This document shows, in pieces, positions 17,423 to 26,800 of a stretch of 64,000 bases of DNA. The DNA comes from AV69 sp963742315 (GTDB taxonomy: Bacteria; Verrucomicrobiota; Verrucomicrobiia; Chthoniobacterales; UBA10450), in assembly GCA_963742315.1 (NCBI GenBank), contig CAVULE010000013.1:270198-334197 (forward strand), written 5' to 3'. The notes beneath the pieces are model-generated. The model searched no databases. It was not told the origin of the DNA and saw nothing but the letters and a program-made list of their open reading frames with translations. A program made the position numbers and the translations under genes. How positions within the stretch are numbered: position 1 is the first letter of the stretch; each line of letters opens with the position of its first letter.

Positions 17423-19873
17423 TCATCGTCGACCCCCAAAGCCACCGCCCCGGAAACCGCCTCCACCAGAACGGTCGCCGCCAAATCCTCCACCGCCAAA
17501 ACGATCAAATCCGCCGCGTTGAAAGTTCTGGAAGCGCTGGCTCGAAAAGTCACCACGCGACCGATTCTGCGCCTCGCGGTCCAAATCACCAAAGCCGCCA
17601 CCACCGGACTGGTCGAAGCCACCGGCACCGGAGCGGTCGAAACCGCCTCCAGATCGGTCAAAGCCACCTTCGCTAGGTCGGCTGTCGCTGCTCGCACTGG
17701 AACGGCTGTAGCTGCTCGCGGCCGCCGATCGTTGCTGATTACTTTCGCTTCCAGTCCTTTGCTGACTGCTTTCTGCCCCTTGCCAGTTGGGCTGGGGTTT
17801 ATTTACTGAATTCCAGCTTCCGTTGTCGTACTTCTGCCAGCCGCTACCGGTGTTCTTATAAACATTGCCATCGTGCCCGGCGTACATATTGCCGCTGGCC
17901 GTTTTACCGGCGGCGGTGTTACCCCAGGCGGTGCTCGCGCCGACGGCCTTGCCACCTTGCGAGCCTGAAATCCCGGCTACGGTACCGTTCGCGGTCGAGT
18001 AATGACCCATGGTGGCGCTCTTGTTTCCGCGCGACACGTAGGAGCTGCCCCACTGCGCATTCGGATTCGAACCTTGCCTGGTCTGAGCATAGGTGCCGGT
18101 ATACGGGTTATAAGCCTGTGCCGCGCTTCTGGTCCCGTAAGGTGTCGACACCGAAGCGCCTCGAGCATACGTCCCGGTATAGGGATTGTAGGCAGCGCCT
18201 CTTGTCGCCGAACCGTAAGGGCCATAGGCAGTTTGTTTCCACCCGTAAGCTCCCGTGCCGGAGTCATAGTAAGGCGTTCCATAGTGATAATCGTAACCGC
18301 CGTAATACCCGCCACCGTATGTCGCTGCGTAGGGATAGTAGTACCCCCCGTAACAGTATGGCGGCCACCAATATCCACTCCCATTAGCAATGATCGCTCC
18401 TGTGGCGGCGCCCAGGATGAACGCACCTAAGTAACCCGCAGTATAACTGGCTTGAACCGTGCCATCGGGGTTCGCTGTCTGTGTAACATAGGTAACGTTG
18501 TAAATCGGCGAGTTGGGCGGAATCGTGTAAATCGCCTGTGGAACCGAGGTGGCCGTCGTCCATGGTCCTTGTGGGTTAGGAGACATGAACCACACGCCTT
18601 GAAGGCAAAGGTAATAAACGTCTCCGACCTTGATTATCTTGTCGTGAGTATTCGTTGCGTACTCCATCGATGTGCCTTTGATCGGCTCAAACTTTGGATC
18701 ACCGGCATACGCGACCTTGACCTGGGCTGCCGCTTCAGCAGGCTTGACAGTTATGGTCGTCGGAACTTGTGCTAGCAAAACTGCGTCTTTGGCTTCGTTG
18801 GTCCCAGGAACCGAAGCGAGTATCGCCGACGCAGGACTAGTGAGTGGAATCTTGGCGAAATCGGGAGGGAGATCCGGCGTCGCATACGTCCAGGGCCCCT
18901 GCAGATCATTTGCCCGAAACCATCGGCCCGCGGTCAAATAGTAAAATTGTTGCGTCGGCGTGAAGACAAACACTACGCTGCTCGTATTCGTGGCATAGGT
19001 AAGCTGCGTATCAGGAATTTGCGCGTAAACAGGCTGACCATCGAAAAGAATAACTTCCGCCGGCTTATTACTATAAAAGACCTCGGGCGTAACTCCGGCG
19101 GATTTAGCGGGTGGGGGGATACTCTTTTTGAGCGCGCTCCATGGTTTATCCTGCGCCACTTTGAGCATGTCAGGCGGTAACTTCTTCGTGGCCGACCACT
19201 GACCCTCAAGGCTACTGGCCGTGAGCCATTGAGGACCTACTGCGAGGTAGTAAGTAGAAGCCGCAGTATTAAAAAACAGTGGCCAATGTGTGTTGGCGAC
19301 GAACTTCAAGTTCGTGTTCGGAACTTCTGAAAGCACGGGCTCGCCATCCACGCTCAACAGGATCGACGGCCGATAACCGACAAAAATCTTGGGCGGATCG
19401 TTGCTCAATTGCACGCCAGCCGGGGTCTCCTTCTTTGGCGTGGACGCAATTAAACGATGCAAGGAAATTGAAACAGTGGGCGCGACAAGGGTTTTAAACA
19501 ATTGCTCCGCCTTTTCCGCGGCGGCTTTATCCAACGATGGAAAATAGGTGCCTGTCACCTCAAGGTTCGTGATGAGGACGATCTTAGCAACGTTGTCCAC
19601 ATCTGTATTTCCTTTCATTTCCACGACGCCCACTACTTCTTTCCCGGTCTTGGGCGTCAGCGAAATCGCCATTCTCCAGCTCAATTCCTGGAAATTTTTC
19701 CAATCATCCACCTGTGGCTGATAGATAAGAAGTTTGGTGCCATCCTGGTAGCGTTCGCGCGGCCAGCCCGGATCGCCCGACTGATCGGATCCTGTTGTGG
19801 ATTTCGCTGCGGTTCTTTCAATTGGCCCAAGAAGCACCGCGATCGCGATTACATAATGGAGCAAGGATTTCAT
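17423..19873 (-). CDS. Large secreted Tyr/Gly-rich repeat protein
   Basis: 816 residues from ATG 19,873 (MKSLLHYVIAIAVLLG), a signal peptide. Residues ~40-430 form a globular part with several repeats of the type PAEVILFDGQPVYAQIPDT, FYYLTAGRWFRANDLQGPW and WFMSPNPQGPWTTA. A short hydrophobic stretch (GYLGAFILGAATGAIIANG) leads into a Tyr/Gly-rich region with duplicated AYNPYTGTYA units. The end is Ser/Gly-rich with many GGFDRSGGG-like repeats. It resembles proteins loosely annotated as carbohydrate-binding family V/XII; I do not claim that function. A box-like half-site lies 49 bp upstream. Confidence 0.75.
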   Translation of the reverse strand: MKSLLHYVIAIAVLLGPIERTAAKSTTGSDQSGDPGWPRERYQDGTKLLIYQPQVDDWKNFQELSWRMAISLTPKTGKEVVGVVEMKGNTDVDNVAKIVLITNLEVTGTYFPSLDKAAAEKAEQLFKTLVAPTVSISLHRLIASTPKKETPAGVQLSNDPPKIFVGYRPSILLSVDGEPVLSEVPNTNLKFVANTHWPLFFNTAASTYYLAVGPQWLTASSLEGQWSATKKLPPDMLKVAQDKPWSALKKSIPPPAKSAGVTPEVFYSNKPAEVILFDGQPVYAQIPDTQLTYATNTSSVVFVFTPTQQFYYLTAGRWFRANDLQGPWTYATPDLPPDFAKIPLTSPASAILASVPGTNEAKDAVLLAQVPTTITVKPAEAAAQVKVAYAGDPKFEPIKGTSMEYATNTHDKIIKVGDVYYLCLQGVWFMSPNPQGPWTTATSVPQAIYTIPPNSPIYNVTYVTQTANPDGTVQASYTAGYLGAFILGAATGAIIANGSGYWWPPYCYGGYYYPYAATYGGGYYGGYDYHYGTPYYDSGTGAYGWKQTAYGPYGSATRGAAYNPYTGTYARGASVSTPYGTRSAAQAYNPYTGTYAQTRQGSNPNAQWGSSYVSRGNKSATMGHYSTANGTVAGISGSQGGKAVGASTAWGNTAAGKTASGNMYAGHDGNVYKNTGSGWQKYDNGSWNSVNKPQPNWQGAESSQQRTGSESNQQRSAAASSYSRSSASSDSRPSEGGFDRSGGGFDRSGAGGFDQSGGGGFGDLDREAQNRSRGDFSSQRFQNFQRGGFDRFGGGGFGGDRSGGGGFRGGGFGGRR

Positions 19874-19921
19874 AATTGGTTGCGAACGATTTGATCCTGG
19901 CACGCCGCTGGCGCGCCTCGC

Positions 19922-19941
19922 AATAGGACTTTAGGGCAATA
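19922..19941. promoter_or_regulatory. DosR-like box (large secreted protein)
   Basis: AATAGGACTTTAGGGCAATA; left half and centre perfect, right half AGGGC. The same right-half variant occurs at 29,864. Confidence 0.7.
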
Positions 19942-20004
19942 CGGTGCCGCGCGGGTTTGTTCCTGAGTTGCGATTTTCAGACGGATGGCGGCGCCGTTCT
20001 TTGG

Positions 20005-20391
20005 CTACTGGTTACTTACCAAAGCCAAGTTCTGTCCCGACCAGACTGCAGTATATGAGTAAGTGTGGCCGGCTATTACAGTCAGAGTTTTTTTCCCGGG
20101 ACGCGCATCATTGCGATTGGGATCAACCCGGGCGCTGATGACGTGCTGACCTGCCGGCAAGTAGCCATCGTAGTTTTGACCCTCGCTCAGGCTTGTCACG
20201 TCCTTGCCATCGACTGACAAGACAAGGAAGAGATCAGTCCCAAAATTTGGGACCCGGGAAACGAGCAAATGCCCTGAATTCGCAGGTGCTGGCGCGGTCC
20301 CCAGACCAGCCTGATTGGTTGTACAACCTGCGAAGATCAAGCCAGCACAGGCCAGACCGAGGATGTAAATGATTGAACTATATCTTTTCAT
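20005..20391 (-). CDS. Small lipoprotein with carboxypeptidase-regulatory-like beta fold
   Basis: 128 residues from ATG 20,391. Lipobox LIFAGC gives a lipidated Cys at about residue 22. The mature part has HLLVSRVPNFGTDLFLVLSV, DGKDVTSLSEGQNYDGYLPAG and QHVISARVDPN, a pattern of short beta strands seen in PEGA/surface-layer-like domains. The segment DGYLPAGQHVI is PEGA-like. Function unknown. Its own promoter is not evident; it may be read from the box at 20,984 through the gene at 20,453-20,896. Confidence 0.7.
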   Translation of the reverse strand: MKRYSSIIYILGLACAGLIFAGCTTNQAGLGTAPAPANSGHLLVSRVPNFGTDLFLVLSVDGKDVTSLSEGQNYDGYLPAGQHVISARVDPNRNDARPGKKTLTVIAGHTYSYTAVWSGQNLALVSNQ

Positions 20392-20452
20392 GTTTTGGAG
20401 CCCTTTCCTTTGATAACAACGCACAAGTTTGGCTGTTTCCTTCTTCAATGGG

Positions 20453-20896
20453 TTAAAACCTGACCTCAAATGCCTGCGCCCCAATGGAGGAAGCCAAGCC
20501 TTCGGTTTCGCCAGCGAGATACATGACCACACCATTCTGGTTGGTCAGCTTGGCATGCATCTTCCCCTCAATCAGGGTGAGTCCCTGGCTGATTCCATGG
20601 AAAGTTCCGGGGAAGTCGGAGAGCTTATTTAAGTTATAGACTTTGCCAGTGGCAGAGACCTTTTGGGCCCCTGATCCTCCAGCGCCGAGACCAGAGATGG
20701 TGAAATGGTGCCGCTGGCCGTTGTAATCTAGAGTGCCTTTTCCGGCTGCGATTGAACCGTAATAGGCCGCGGACCACTCCTGAATCCTGACAGTGGCCGA
20801 GGGTGGCGTACTCGGGGCTGTAGTCATTGATGAGCATCCGGCGATTAGGAGGAATGTGAGACTCGCGAGAATCGAATTGATGAAGTTGGTTTTCAT
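20453..20896 (-). CDS. Lipoprotein, EipA/DUF1134-like region
   Basis: 147 residues with lipobox LLIAGC. The mature part carries YYGSIAAGKGTLDYNGQRH, HHFTISGLGAGGSGAQK and VSATGKVYNLNKLSDFPGTF. The 'GKGTLxYxGxxxxFxIxGLG' and 'xGxVYNLxxLxDFxGTF' pattern is familiar from envelope proteins of the DUF1134/EipA type, but my assignment is tentative. A DosR-like box lies 87 bp upstream. Confidence 0.75.
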   Translation of the reverse strand: MKTNFINSILASLTFLLIAGCSSMTTAPSTPPSATVRIQEWSAAYYGSIAAGKGTLDYNGQRHHFTISGLGAGGSGAQKVSATGKVYNLNKLSDFPGTFHGISQGLTLIEGKMHAKLTNQNGVVMYLAGETEGLASSIGAQAFEVRF

Positions 20897-20983
20897 GGGT
20901 TCAAGGCTTCTGATGATTTTTGCAGTGTTGGATTAATAGTTAGTGACGATTTCGTTAATTCTTTCAGTAAAAAAGGGTTCGGC

Positions 20984-21003
20984 AATAAGACCTTGGTCGT
21001 ACC
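20984..21003. promoter_or_regulatory. DosR-like box (lipoprotein 20,453-20,896)
   Basis: AATAAGACCTTGGTCGTACC; one mismatch in each half-site. 87 bp upstream of the ATG at 20,896. Confidence 0.75.
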
Positions 21004-21273
21004 CGCGTGAGCACGGCTCCGTCACCGGTCAGCGAGCGTCTATGTGACATTTAAAAAAAGACAAGCTTCCCGATGAATAGTACGTTTTCCGACTCGGTGC
21101 GGTTTGCGCACTGGCGCACGACCGCGCTCCCTCTAGCGGGCGCGTGGGCACGCAAAAGGGGGAGACCGAACGTTACCGGCGATTTTCTCCATTGGAGTAT
21201 CTGCCAGCAAATCTCAACAACCGCCGGTGTCCATTCCGAGGGCCGAAGACGTCTATTTTTTTGTTAGTTTAAA

Positions 21274-21714
21274 TTACTGGTCCCACGAGTCATCGTACAT
21301 CGGACCGAACCCATCAAACTGTTGGACCTGGATGTTGGAGGGGCCGGCGTCCTCTAACGTGAAGGTGGGAGATCCCGCCATCTGTTGTGCTCCCTGTTGG
21401 GCATGGAGGCTCTGCTTATAAGCATTGAATTGGGCCTGTTTCCCATAATAAATGCGGTCCTTTTGCGCGGTTGGATAGACGTAATACAACTTCCCTTTAT
21501 ACTTTACGGCCGAGACTTTCCCGGCGGGCAACGCTTCGACTCGCTGCTTCTGCGTTGGGGTGGTCACGGTCATGGTATGGAAACCGGCTTGCTGGAGCAG
21601 GCTTTCTTTTTGCGGTGACGCAGTGGTAGTTGTGCTGGTGCTGCTGCATCCCGTGACAAAAGTCAAGGTCGCGACGGCACACAGAATACTCGTTAGCGTT
21701 AATAGTTTTTTCAT
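21274..21714 (-). CDS. Small lipoprotein, YxVYPD family (paralogue 2)
   Basis: 146 residues from ATG 21,714, lipobox TFVTGC. The conserved core is KESLLQQAGFHTMTVTTPTQ, VEALPAGKVSAVKYKGKL and YYVYPTAQKDRIYYG, shared with 15,630-16,067 and 30,027-30,568. The C-terminus (FDGFGPMYDDSWDQ) is acidic rather than Gly/Trp-rich. Outer-envelope lipoprotein of unknown role. Like both relatives it sits behind a DosR-like box (129 bp). Confidence 0.8.
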   Translation of the reverse strand: MKKLLTLTSILCAVATLTFVTGCSSTSTTTTASPQKESLLQQAGFHTMTVTTPTQKQRVEALPAGKVSAVKYKGKLYYVYPTAQKDRIYYGKQAQFNAYKQSLHAQQGAQQMAGSPTFTLEDAGPSNIQVQQFDGFGPMYDDSWDQ

Positions 21715-21843
21715 TATTTGTTTGGTCTGATCGCGGGTTTTGTTTTTAATTTCGTAGTCAAACTCTTCCACGGGCTGGGCCCGATAAGTTCTCCTGATTT
21801 CTCGTTGACTTGAATTAGTGAACTCGGGCGAGTACACGTTGTA

Positions 21844-21863
21844 TATAGGACTTTAGGCCTACG
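21844..21863. promoter_or_regulatory. DosR-like box (lipoprotein paralogue 2)
   Basis: TATAGGACTTTAGGCCTACG; one mismatch in the right half. 129 bp upstream of ATG 21,714. Back-to-back with the next box at 21,972, which faces the plus-strand hydrolase. Confidence 0.8.
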
Positions 21864-21971
21864 CCGGTTGCGGCGGTTCGCGCTCCGCCCTAAAAAACCA
21901 GGCGCGGAGTGAAAGCCGCTTGGCGCTCCCGTCCGCTTCCCGCTAGTAATTCAGACGTGTGTTGACTTTCC

Positions 21972-21991
21972 TATGGGACCAAAGTCCAATT
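21972..21991. promoter_or_regulatory. DosR-like box (hydrolase 22,070)
   Basis: TATGGGACCAAAGTCCAATT; GGGACC-AA-AGTCC with a good dyad. 78 bp upstream of the plus-strand ATG. Confidence 0.85.
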
Positions 21992-22069
21992 GGTCTCCCG
22001 AATGTTGAGGCCTACCATCCACACTTAGAAGCCTGGTGCGTATTCGCCGGCGGCTGCTAGAAAGGTTTA

Positions 22070-23533
22070 ATGAAAACAGACTCGAATCCGAATTACCGCA
22101 AGCCTTGTTCGATCTTTTTTGCGATCACGTTGAGCATCCTGTTGGGATCGTGCGCGTCATACGGACCGTACCATGCCAACACCGCCGCTGAGCCGACCAG
22201 ATCCGTACGAGGCCCCGCAGACGGACGCTACAAAATGGCTTTCATCGAGTTCGGAGATCAGGGCTCGCCCCTGGATAATTCGCAACGAAAAGCGGCGCTC
22301 GAAGTTATCCATGAAGCAAAGCGTCCACTACTCTTCGTTTACATTCACGGGTGGCAAAACAACGCCACTTCGGGTGACGTCTGCCGCTTCGAGCATTTTC
22401 TCGATACCGTTTCCGGTTTTCCCGAGTTCACGGGACGAAAGATCAATGTCATCGGCGTTTACATCGCCTGGCGGGGAAAAGACCTCACCTTCCCGGGACT
22501 GAATCTCCTCACGTTCTGGAGCCGCAAATCCACGGGCCATGGGATTGCCGCTGCGAACAGCTGCCTGGCAAGCATTGAAGAACTCGCCGTCGCCGCCCAC
22601 GAACCCGGCAAAGACTACCATCACACCGTCCTAATGGGGCATTCCTTCGGCGCTTTGGTGCTTGGGAACACGATTTCTCACTCCATCCTCGGTGCCAATG
22701 GCGAGGGCGGGCGTAGTTCCAGCGCCTGGGACATGGCCGTGGCGTTTAACTCGGCCGATAGTGCCATCACTACCCGACAGCTGATGTCAGAGTTGGAGTA
22801 TCTATATAGTTACGACCCACAGAAGCGTGCCTACGTCAGCCGGGGCAATCTCGGCGAAGAGACGACCGCTGTCAGCGAAAACCGTCCTGCCCTGGTCTTT
22901 TTGCAATCGGAAAATGATTCGGCAACTGGCCAATTCTTCCCCATCGGGCAAGAAGTCATCAAATCTACCAACCTTCACTTTCATTGGCAAAAGGTGCCGG
23001 TACCCGGGCATCACGGCGAGAAGGTCTCGGAAAGCGAGTTTTACACCCACACCCCCGGCAACAGCAAATACCTTGTCAACTACCACGTCGTCCCGCTTGG
23101 AGATACCGGCCCGCCGCCGGGTCTCCGGGCGACTGAGAACAGGGCCTTCGAAGCCAATATCAAGCAAAACCATCCCGACTTTTCATTTTACACGAGCGAG
23201 CACAACGATGGCCATGAAAAGAATTTCTGTCCCAACGGGGAGTACACCCCAGGTTCTATCCAGCCACCGACGGGAAAAGAACTTTGGCGGAAGTGGAAAT
23301 TTGAATATACCGGCAATGCCCGCATCCCTTGTTGGGTCGTGCGCGTGCCCAAAGACATTATCTGGGGCCACGGAGGATTGTGGAGCGACAACTCGATCGC
23401 CATGTTTGGCGCGCTCTTTCGAATGGAATTCCCGCTTGGCCCAGGCGGCATTATGGCTGTTCCCAAGCCGAGGACCGCTCCAAAGTCCCCCGATCTGCAG
23501 CAGCTAAACCTGGACAAACACGCCGCTAATTAG
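22070..23533 (+). CDS. Exported alpha/beta-hydrolase lipoprotein (esterase-like)
   Basis: 487 residues. The signal peptide has lipobox ILLGSC, predicting a lipidated Cys. LLFVYIHGWQNNA is the oxyanion-hole strand and LMGHSFGALVLG contains the nucleophile elbow G-H-S-F-G. A conserved C-terminal block IIWGHGGLWSDNSIAMFGALF is shared with a remnant at 39,240-39,349. It probably hydrolyses esters or lipids at the outer membrane; the substrate is unknown. It is the first plus-strand gene after a long minus block and has its own box 78 bp upstream. Confidence 0.85.
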   Translation: MKTDSNPNYRKPCSIFFAITLSILLGSCASYGPYHANTAAEPTRSVRGPADGRYKMAFIEFGDQGSPLDNSQRKAALEVIHEAKRPLLFVYIHGWQNNATSGDVCRFEHFLDTVSGFPEFTGRKINVIGVYIAWRGKDLTFPGLNLLTFWSRKSTGHGIAAANSCLASIEELAVAAHEPGKDYHHTVLMGHSFGALVLGNTISHSILGANGEGGRSSSAWDMAVAFNSADSAITTRQLMSELEYLYSYDPQKRAYVSRGNLGEETTAVSENRPALVFLQSENDSATGQFFPIGQEVIKSTNLHFHWQKVPVPGHHGEKVSESEFYTHTPGNSKYLVNYHVVPLGDTGPPPGLRATENRAFEANIKQNHPDFSFYTSEHNDGHEKNFCPNGEYTPGSIQPPTGKELWRKWKFEYTGNARIPCWVVRVPKDIIWGHGGLWSDNSIAMFGALFRMEFPLGPGGIMAVPKPRTAPKSPDLQQLNLDKHAAN

Positions 23534-23679
23534 AATTCGAATTCCTCGGCTGAATGAGAGCGGCAAGTGACGCGGTCTACCTTATCTCAAGCTGCCGAAG
23601 GTCGTCGTTAGCCATCTAAATTCTTCCCGAGATATCCCGAGTTAGTCGGAGCCCTTGCCGTCTTTGCGGCTCCTAAACG

Positions 23680-23699
23680 CATTGGACTAAGGTCCAATA
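23680..23699. promoter_or_regulatory. DosR-like box upstream of 24,030
   Basis: CATTGGACTAAGGTCCAATA; near-perfect palindrome TTGGAC-TAAG-GTCCAA. The nearest believable gene starts 330 bp downstream, so an unrecognised small gene or leader may lie between. Confidence 0.8.
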
Positions 23700-24029
23700 T
23701 GCGGCTGTCGAGAGTGCTGGTAAAATCGTACTCGATTACGTTATCCGACGTCTCAACGCACTTTCGGCCGGGCCGAAAAGCCGGTTGGGGGGCTTAACCT
23801 TCGCTGAGGCATCGCCTAGCGCGATCTCCAGATTCAGCTGGAGCCCCGAGTCGACCGAAGCGAGGCGGCTGTTCAAAGCGCCTCGTGAGGATGATTCCTG
23901 GTTCCGCGCGGATTTGGAGCGGTCAACCCCAAATAAAAAGACGTTTATGAAATTCGGAGTGCTCAGAACAGAGCAGACTCATCGAGGGGGTAAATTACAT
24001 AAACAATTAAAAACAGAAAGGACTACCTT
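23700..24029. other. 330-bp leader without a clear gene
   Basis: Frames here are short and of poor quality. A 28-codon frame beginning MKFGVLRTEQTH at 23,947 ends by overlapping the next ATG (ATGA) and could be a leader peptide, but nothing supports it beyond position. Confidence 0.35.
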
Positions 24030-24311
24030 ATGACAAAATCAACCCCGACCCTTACGGTCACGCGAAGCGGAATGTTCGCTGACGCAGTCATCCAGTTGGC
24101 CGGGCGTCACGCACACCGCCAGCACCTGCGTGCCGCGTTTTGGAAGACCCTCACTTGGCCATTTCGTGTACGTAAGGCACGAACGCCCGTCGACTACCCC
24201 GGCCGCCGGCAACAGATCCACGACGACCTGCGGATCCAACACCCCGAATGGGTCGAGGCAAATGGTGAATCCTCCATGCGCCTCTTGGAACTGCTCGACT
24301 CTTTGACCTGA
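24030..24311 (+). CDS. Small basic hypothetical protein
   Basis: 93 residues, MTKSTPTLTVTRSGMFADAV onward; Arg/His-rich in the middle (GRHAHRQHLRAAFWKTL), with no signal peptide and no membrane segment. A purine-rich GAAAGGA precedes the ATG. I recognise no family. It lies downstream of the box at 23,680 and ahead of a secreted protein on the same strand. Confidence 0.5.
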   Translation: MTKSTPTLTVTRSGMFADAVIQLAGRHAHRQHLRAAFWKTLTWPFRVRKARTPVDYPGRRQQIHDDLRIQHPEWVEANGESSMRLLELLDSLT

Positions 24312-24407
24312 AGGGAATCCAACGAGTCTATCGCTTTACTCTCGCGCCCTCGACTTTTGCGCGGCCGAGCTCGCGCCCATCGTCCCGTAGTTTTTTCGTC
24401 GATAGAT

Positions 24408-24872
24408 ATGAAGACGATAATTTTCATACTGGCGGCAATAGCGACGATGTCGTTTGCCATGCACCTAGATGCAGAAGGGCAGCCACCGCCCGTGCCGGAA
24501 GATCAGGCAGATTCGCGAACACCGCTGCCTGCGCAATTTCGGGTCAGTGTGGAAAAAGGCATTATCACGCTGACCGACGTGAACAGTGGAAGAGTCATTG
24601 CCAGGACGACCTTTGAGCGGTGGGGAGTTGTCACACCAACACAAGATAAACTCCGCCATGTGGCCCTCGATGTTACCGCGGCGGTAGTCGCGGGAAATGG
24701 GAGCAGGGAACACAGCGTTAACCCCCTTCACGAGGTTTACACAGTGGCGGACCATGAGAAAGGCAAAGCGGCATACGTAACAATGACGCTTGAGCACGAT
24801 GTTGCATTTGTTCTCTTGAGTGACACACAGACGAACGGTCGTTATGAGGCACTCGTTGAGAACAGGCCGTGA
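24408..24872 (+). CDS. Small secreted protein, unknown
   Basis: 154 residues from ATG 24,408. The signal peptide MKTIIFILAAIATMSFAMHLDAEG is clear. The mature part has QFRVSVEKGIITLTDVNSGRV and a following beta-rich stretch. No cysteine, no known motif. An earlier in-frame start at 24,357 would bury the signal peptide, so 24,408 is chosen. No box directly upstream. Confidence 0.6.
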   Translation: MKTIIFILAAIATMSFAMHLDAEGQPPPVPEDQADSRTPLPAQFRVSVEKGIITLTDVNSGRVIARTTFERWGVVTPTQDKLRHVALDVTAAVVAGNGSREHSVNPLHEVYTVADHEKGKAAYVTMTLEHDVAFVLLSDTQTNGRYEALVENRP

Positions 24873-25213
24873 AGGGAGAACGATACTGGCACTGACGGCG
24901 ACATCGAAAAGGGCTCATCTTTGGGAAGTCCAGTGTCATGCGCCGTCTTCGCTTTCGCCGTCTAACTGCCGCCCACGTCCGCTGCTCGTCATGAAGTTCT
25001 CGCAAAATCCTGTCGCGCTGCGTGGTTGCCAAATAACTTTTGATTTTTCCCCGTGCTGCGGACCGTCAGTCACGATCCGGCATGGGCACTCTCCCCACGA
25101 GCGCAGCCTGTTCGCGTGAGAACTTTCCTGACAAAACGCAGGGTCTTGGTTGCGATTTCCTTCGGATAGCGCTACTCGATAGACACCCGCTTCCTTCATG
25201 AACAGGGAAGCAC
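24873..25213. other. Intergenic, nothing recognised
   Basis: 341 bp without a credible frame on either strand, no box, no obvious hairpin. Confidence 0.4.
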
Positions 25214-25966
25214 ATGATGAAAGCAATATCGATCCTGTCGATCGGTGCGCTAGCAGCGATCATCGCGGGCTGTGTAAACACTGAGCACAGAGTCGCAGCC
25301 GCAGGAGAGCGTTTTCCGTGGAAGAGAAATATTGTGACAACTGTCTTTTGGATCGGCGAGCGGCCCAGCAGAAATAATCCGGTGCCGAACCGGAGGAGCT
25401 CCTGGGACAAAAATTGGACCAGGAATTATGGCGGTTTTGACGACCCAAATCCCGCGCATCGTAGCAATTACATTCCGGTAAAGTTCACGCCTCGACAGAA
25501 CCCGTTTTACTGCGCCCTCCCATACAACGACAAGTCAGTCAATGGTCACCGGCCGGAGGCGCCGCGCGTCGTTCCGTGGTTCAAGGAGGCGTACCAAGGC
25601 CCCGGGGTTTCCACCTGCAAGGATCGATGGGTCGCGATTCGCAAAGGGAATCGAACGGTTTATGCGCAATGGGAAGATGCAGGACCTTTCCGCACCGATT
25701 ATTGGCAATATGTCTTTGGCAACGAACGTCCGAAACCCAATCTGAACAAAGGCGCGGGCCTCGATGTCTCTCCCGCTGTGCGTGACTATCTCGGCTTAAG
25801 CGACACGGATGTGACCGACTGGCGCTTTGTGGAGTTTCGCGAAGTGTCGCGCGGGCCGTGGTCAATGTTCGGAGAAAACAACACATTTGTGATTAACGAT
25901 CGCAAAACAGGTAGTGAATTGGCCCAGACGTCAAAGCGCGCTGAAGGCCGTGCGATTGCGCCATAA
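25214..25966 (+). CDS. Lipoprotein with RlpA-like features
   Basis: 250 residues, lipobox AIIAGC, mature Cys at about 20. The C-terminal half reads DRWVAIRKGNRTVYAQWEDA, GPFRTDYWQYVFG and GAGLDVSPAVRDYLGLSDTD. The order 'W-E-D-x-GPF ... LDVSPAVRDYLGL' recalls the double-psi beta-barrel of RlpA-type proteins, which bind or cut peptidoglycan glycan strands, but the match is by eye only. The start may be ATG 25,214 or 25,217. No box. Confidence 0.65.
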   Translation: MMKAISILSIGALAAIIAGCVNTEHRVAAAGERFPWKRNIVTTVFWIGERPSRNNPVPNRRSSWDKNWTRNYGGFDDPNPAHRSNYIPVKFTPRQNPFYCALPYNDKSVNGHRPEAPRVVPWFKEAYQGPGVSTCKDRWVAIRKGNRTVYAQWEDAGPFRTDYWQYVFGNERPKPNLNKGAGLDVSPAVRDYLGLSDTDVTDWRFVEFREVSRGPWSMFGENNTFVINDRKTGSELAQTSKRAEGRAIAP

Positions 25967-26028
25967 GCTTCGCAGACAAATTTCGACTTCGCTCCGAGCC
26001 AACTCCGCGAGGAAACAGCCTGAACCGG

Positions 26029-26048
26029 CGTAGGACTAAGGTCTTATT
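26029..26048. promoter_or_regulatory. DosR-like box (small gene 26,084)
   Basis: CGTAGGACTAAGGTCTTATT; left half perfect, right half GTCTT. 35 bp upstream of the ATG at 26,084. Confidence 0.75.
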
Positions 26049-26083
26049 GTGCCGATCTGTTTTGAAAAGGAGTTTCTGGGGTT

Positions 26084-26293
26084 ATGAAAAAATGTGCAGG
26101 GTCGATCCACCGCGGGCGGTCCCGCAAAACGTCGGTCGCCGGTTTGTTCTCAAACTTGACGGCTCCCAACGTCGGCATTGCTTTTCTCAGCGCCCAGATC
26201 ACCGACCTGGAAGAGCGGTGCGCAGCGATGCGCCGTCGCATCAATTGTAAGCGGCGAGAAATCCTGCCTGCGAGGAGTGCGCAGACCGCATGA
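26084..26293 (+). CDS. Small basic hypothetical protein behind a box
   Basis: 69 residues, MKKCAGSIHRGRSRKTSVAG onward, with a predicted helix IAFLSAQITDLEERCAAMRRR in the middle. No signal peptide, no known family. The main support for its reality is the DosR-like box 35 bp ahead and an otherwise empty neighbourhood. Confidence 0.45.
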   Translation: MKKCAGSIHRGRSRKTSVAGLFSNLTAPNVGIAFLSAQITDLEERCAAMRRRINCKRREILPARSAQTA

Positions 26294-26800
26294 ACGTACG
26301 GTAACATTAAAACGAAACCAAATATGCAACTAACACTGACGCAAAGCGGCGCTCTTTACCTCGCGCACCATAGAAATTCAAAATGCGGCAGCGCGCCTTT
26401 CCGGCATCTGCGCGTTGCGGGCAGAAAGCAGTCCCCTGATCTTCGACGGCAGACTCTCGTCGACGCCTCCTTCGTCCGGCGATTTCATCGGGGCAACGGT
26501 CGCTGAGAGGGATCGCATCTTAGAAAGCGCGCAGTGGTGCGACCCGCACGCGTGGTCAGGCTCAGCGCTGCGCAAAGCCTAATGAGCAAACGAAGCGCAT
26601 CCCGATCCTCTGATCGGGAAGTCATACGCTATCTTTCGCGGTCACAGATTTTCAAAGATTACGAAGGTGCCTTCGGCGAAGCGATGGGTCTCCTGCTCAG
26701 CGGCTTTCAATCGATCGTTCCGGCGAATTGTCGGGCGCTCTCCAACCCAATTTCGCGAATCGTTACCGAAGCTGCGACGCGGAATAAGAATGGCCAACCG
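26294..26800. other. Intergenic, no secure gene
   Basis: About 500 bp. One plus frame (around 26,360-26,580) reads a plausible stretch (LIFDGRLSSTPPSSGDFIGA) but lacks a start in frame, and the opposite strand is equally open; I cannot decide. Confidence 0.35.

Noticed and set aside
26324..26580. Possible small gene upstream of the CBS region
   Set aside because: A good-looking stretch lacks an in-frame start and both strands are equally open; no box or ribosome site decides it.
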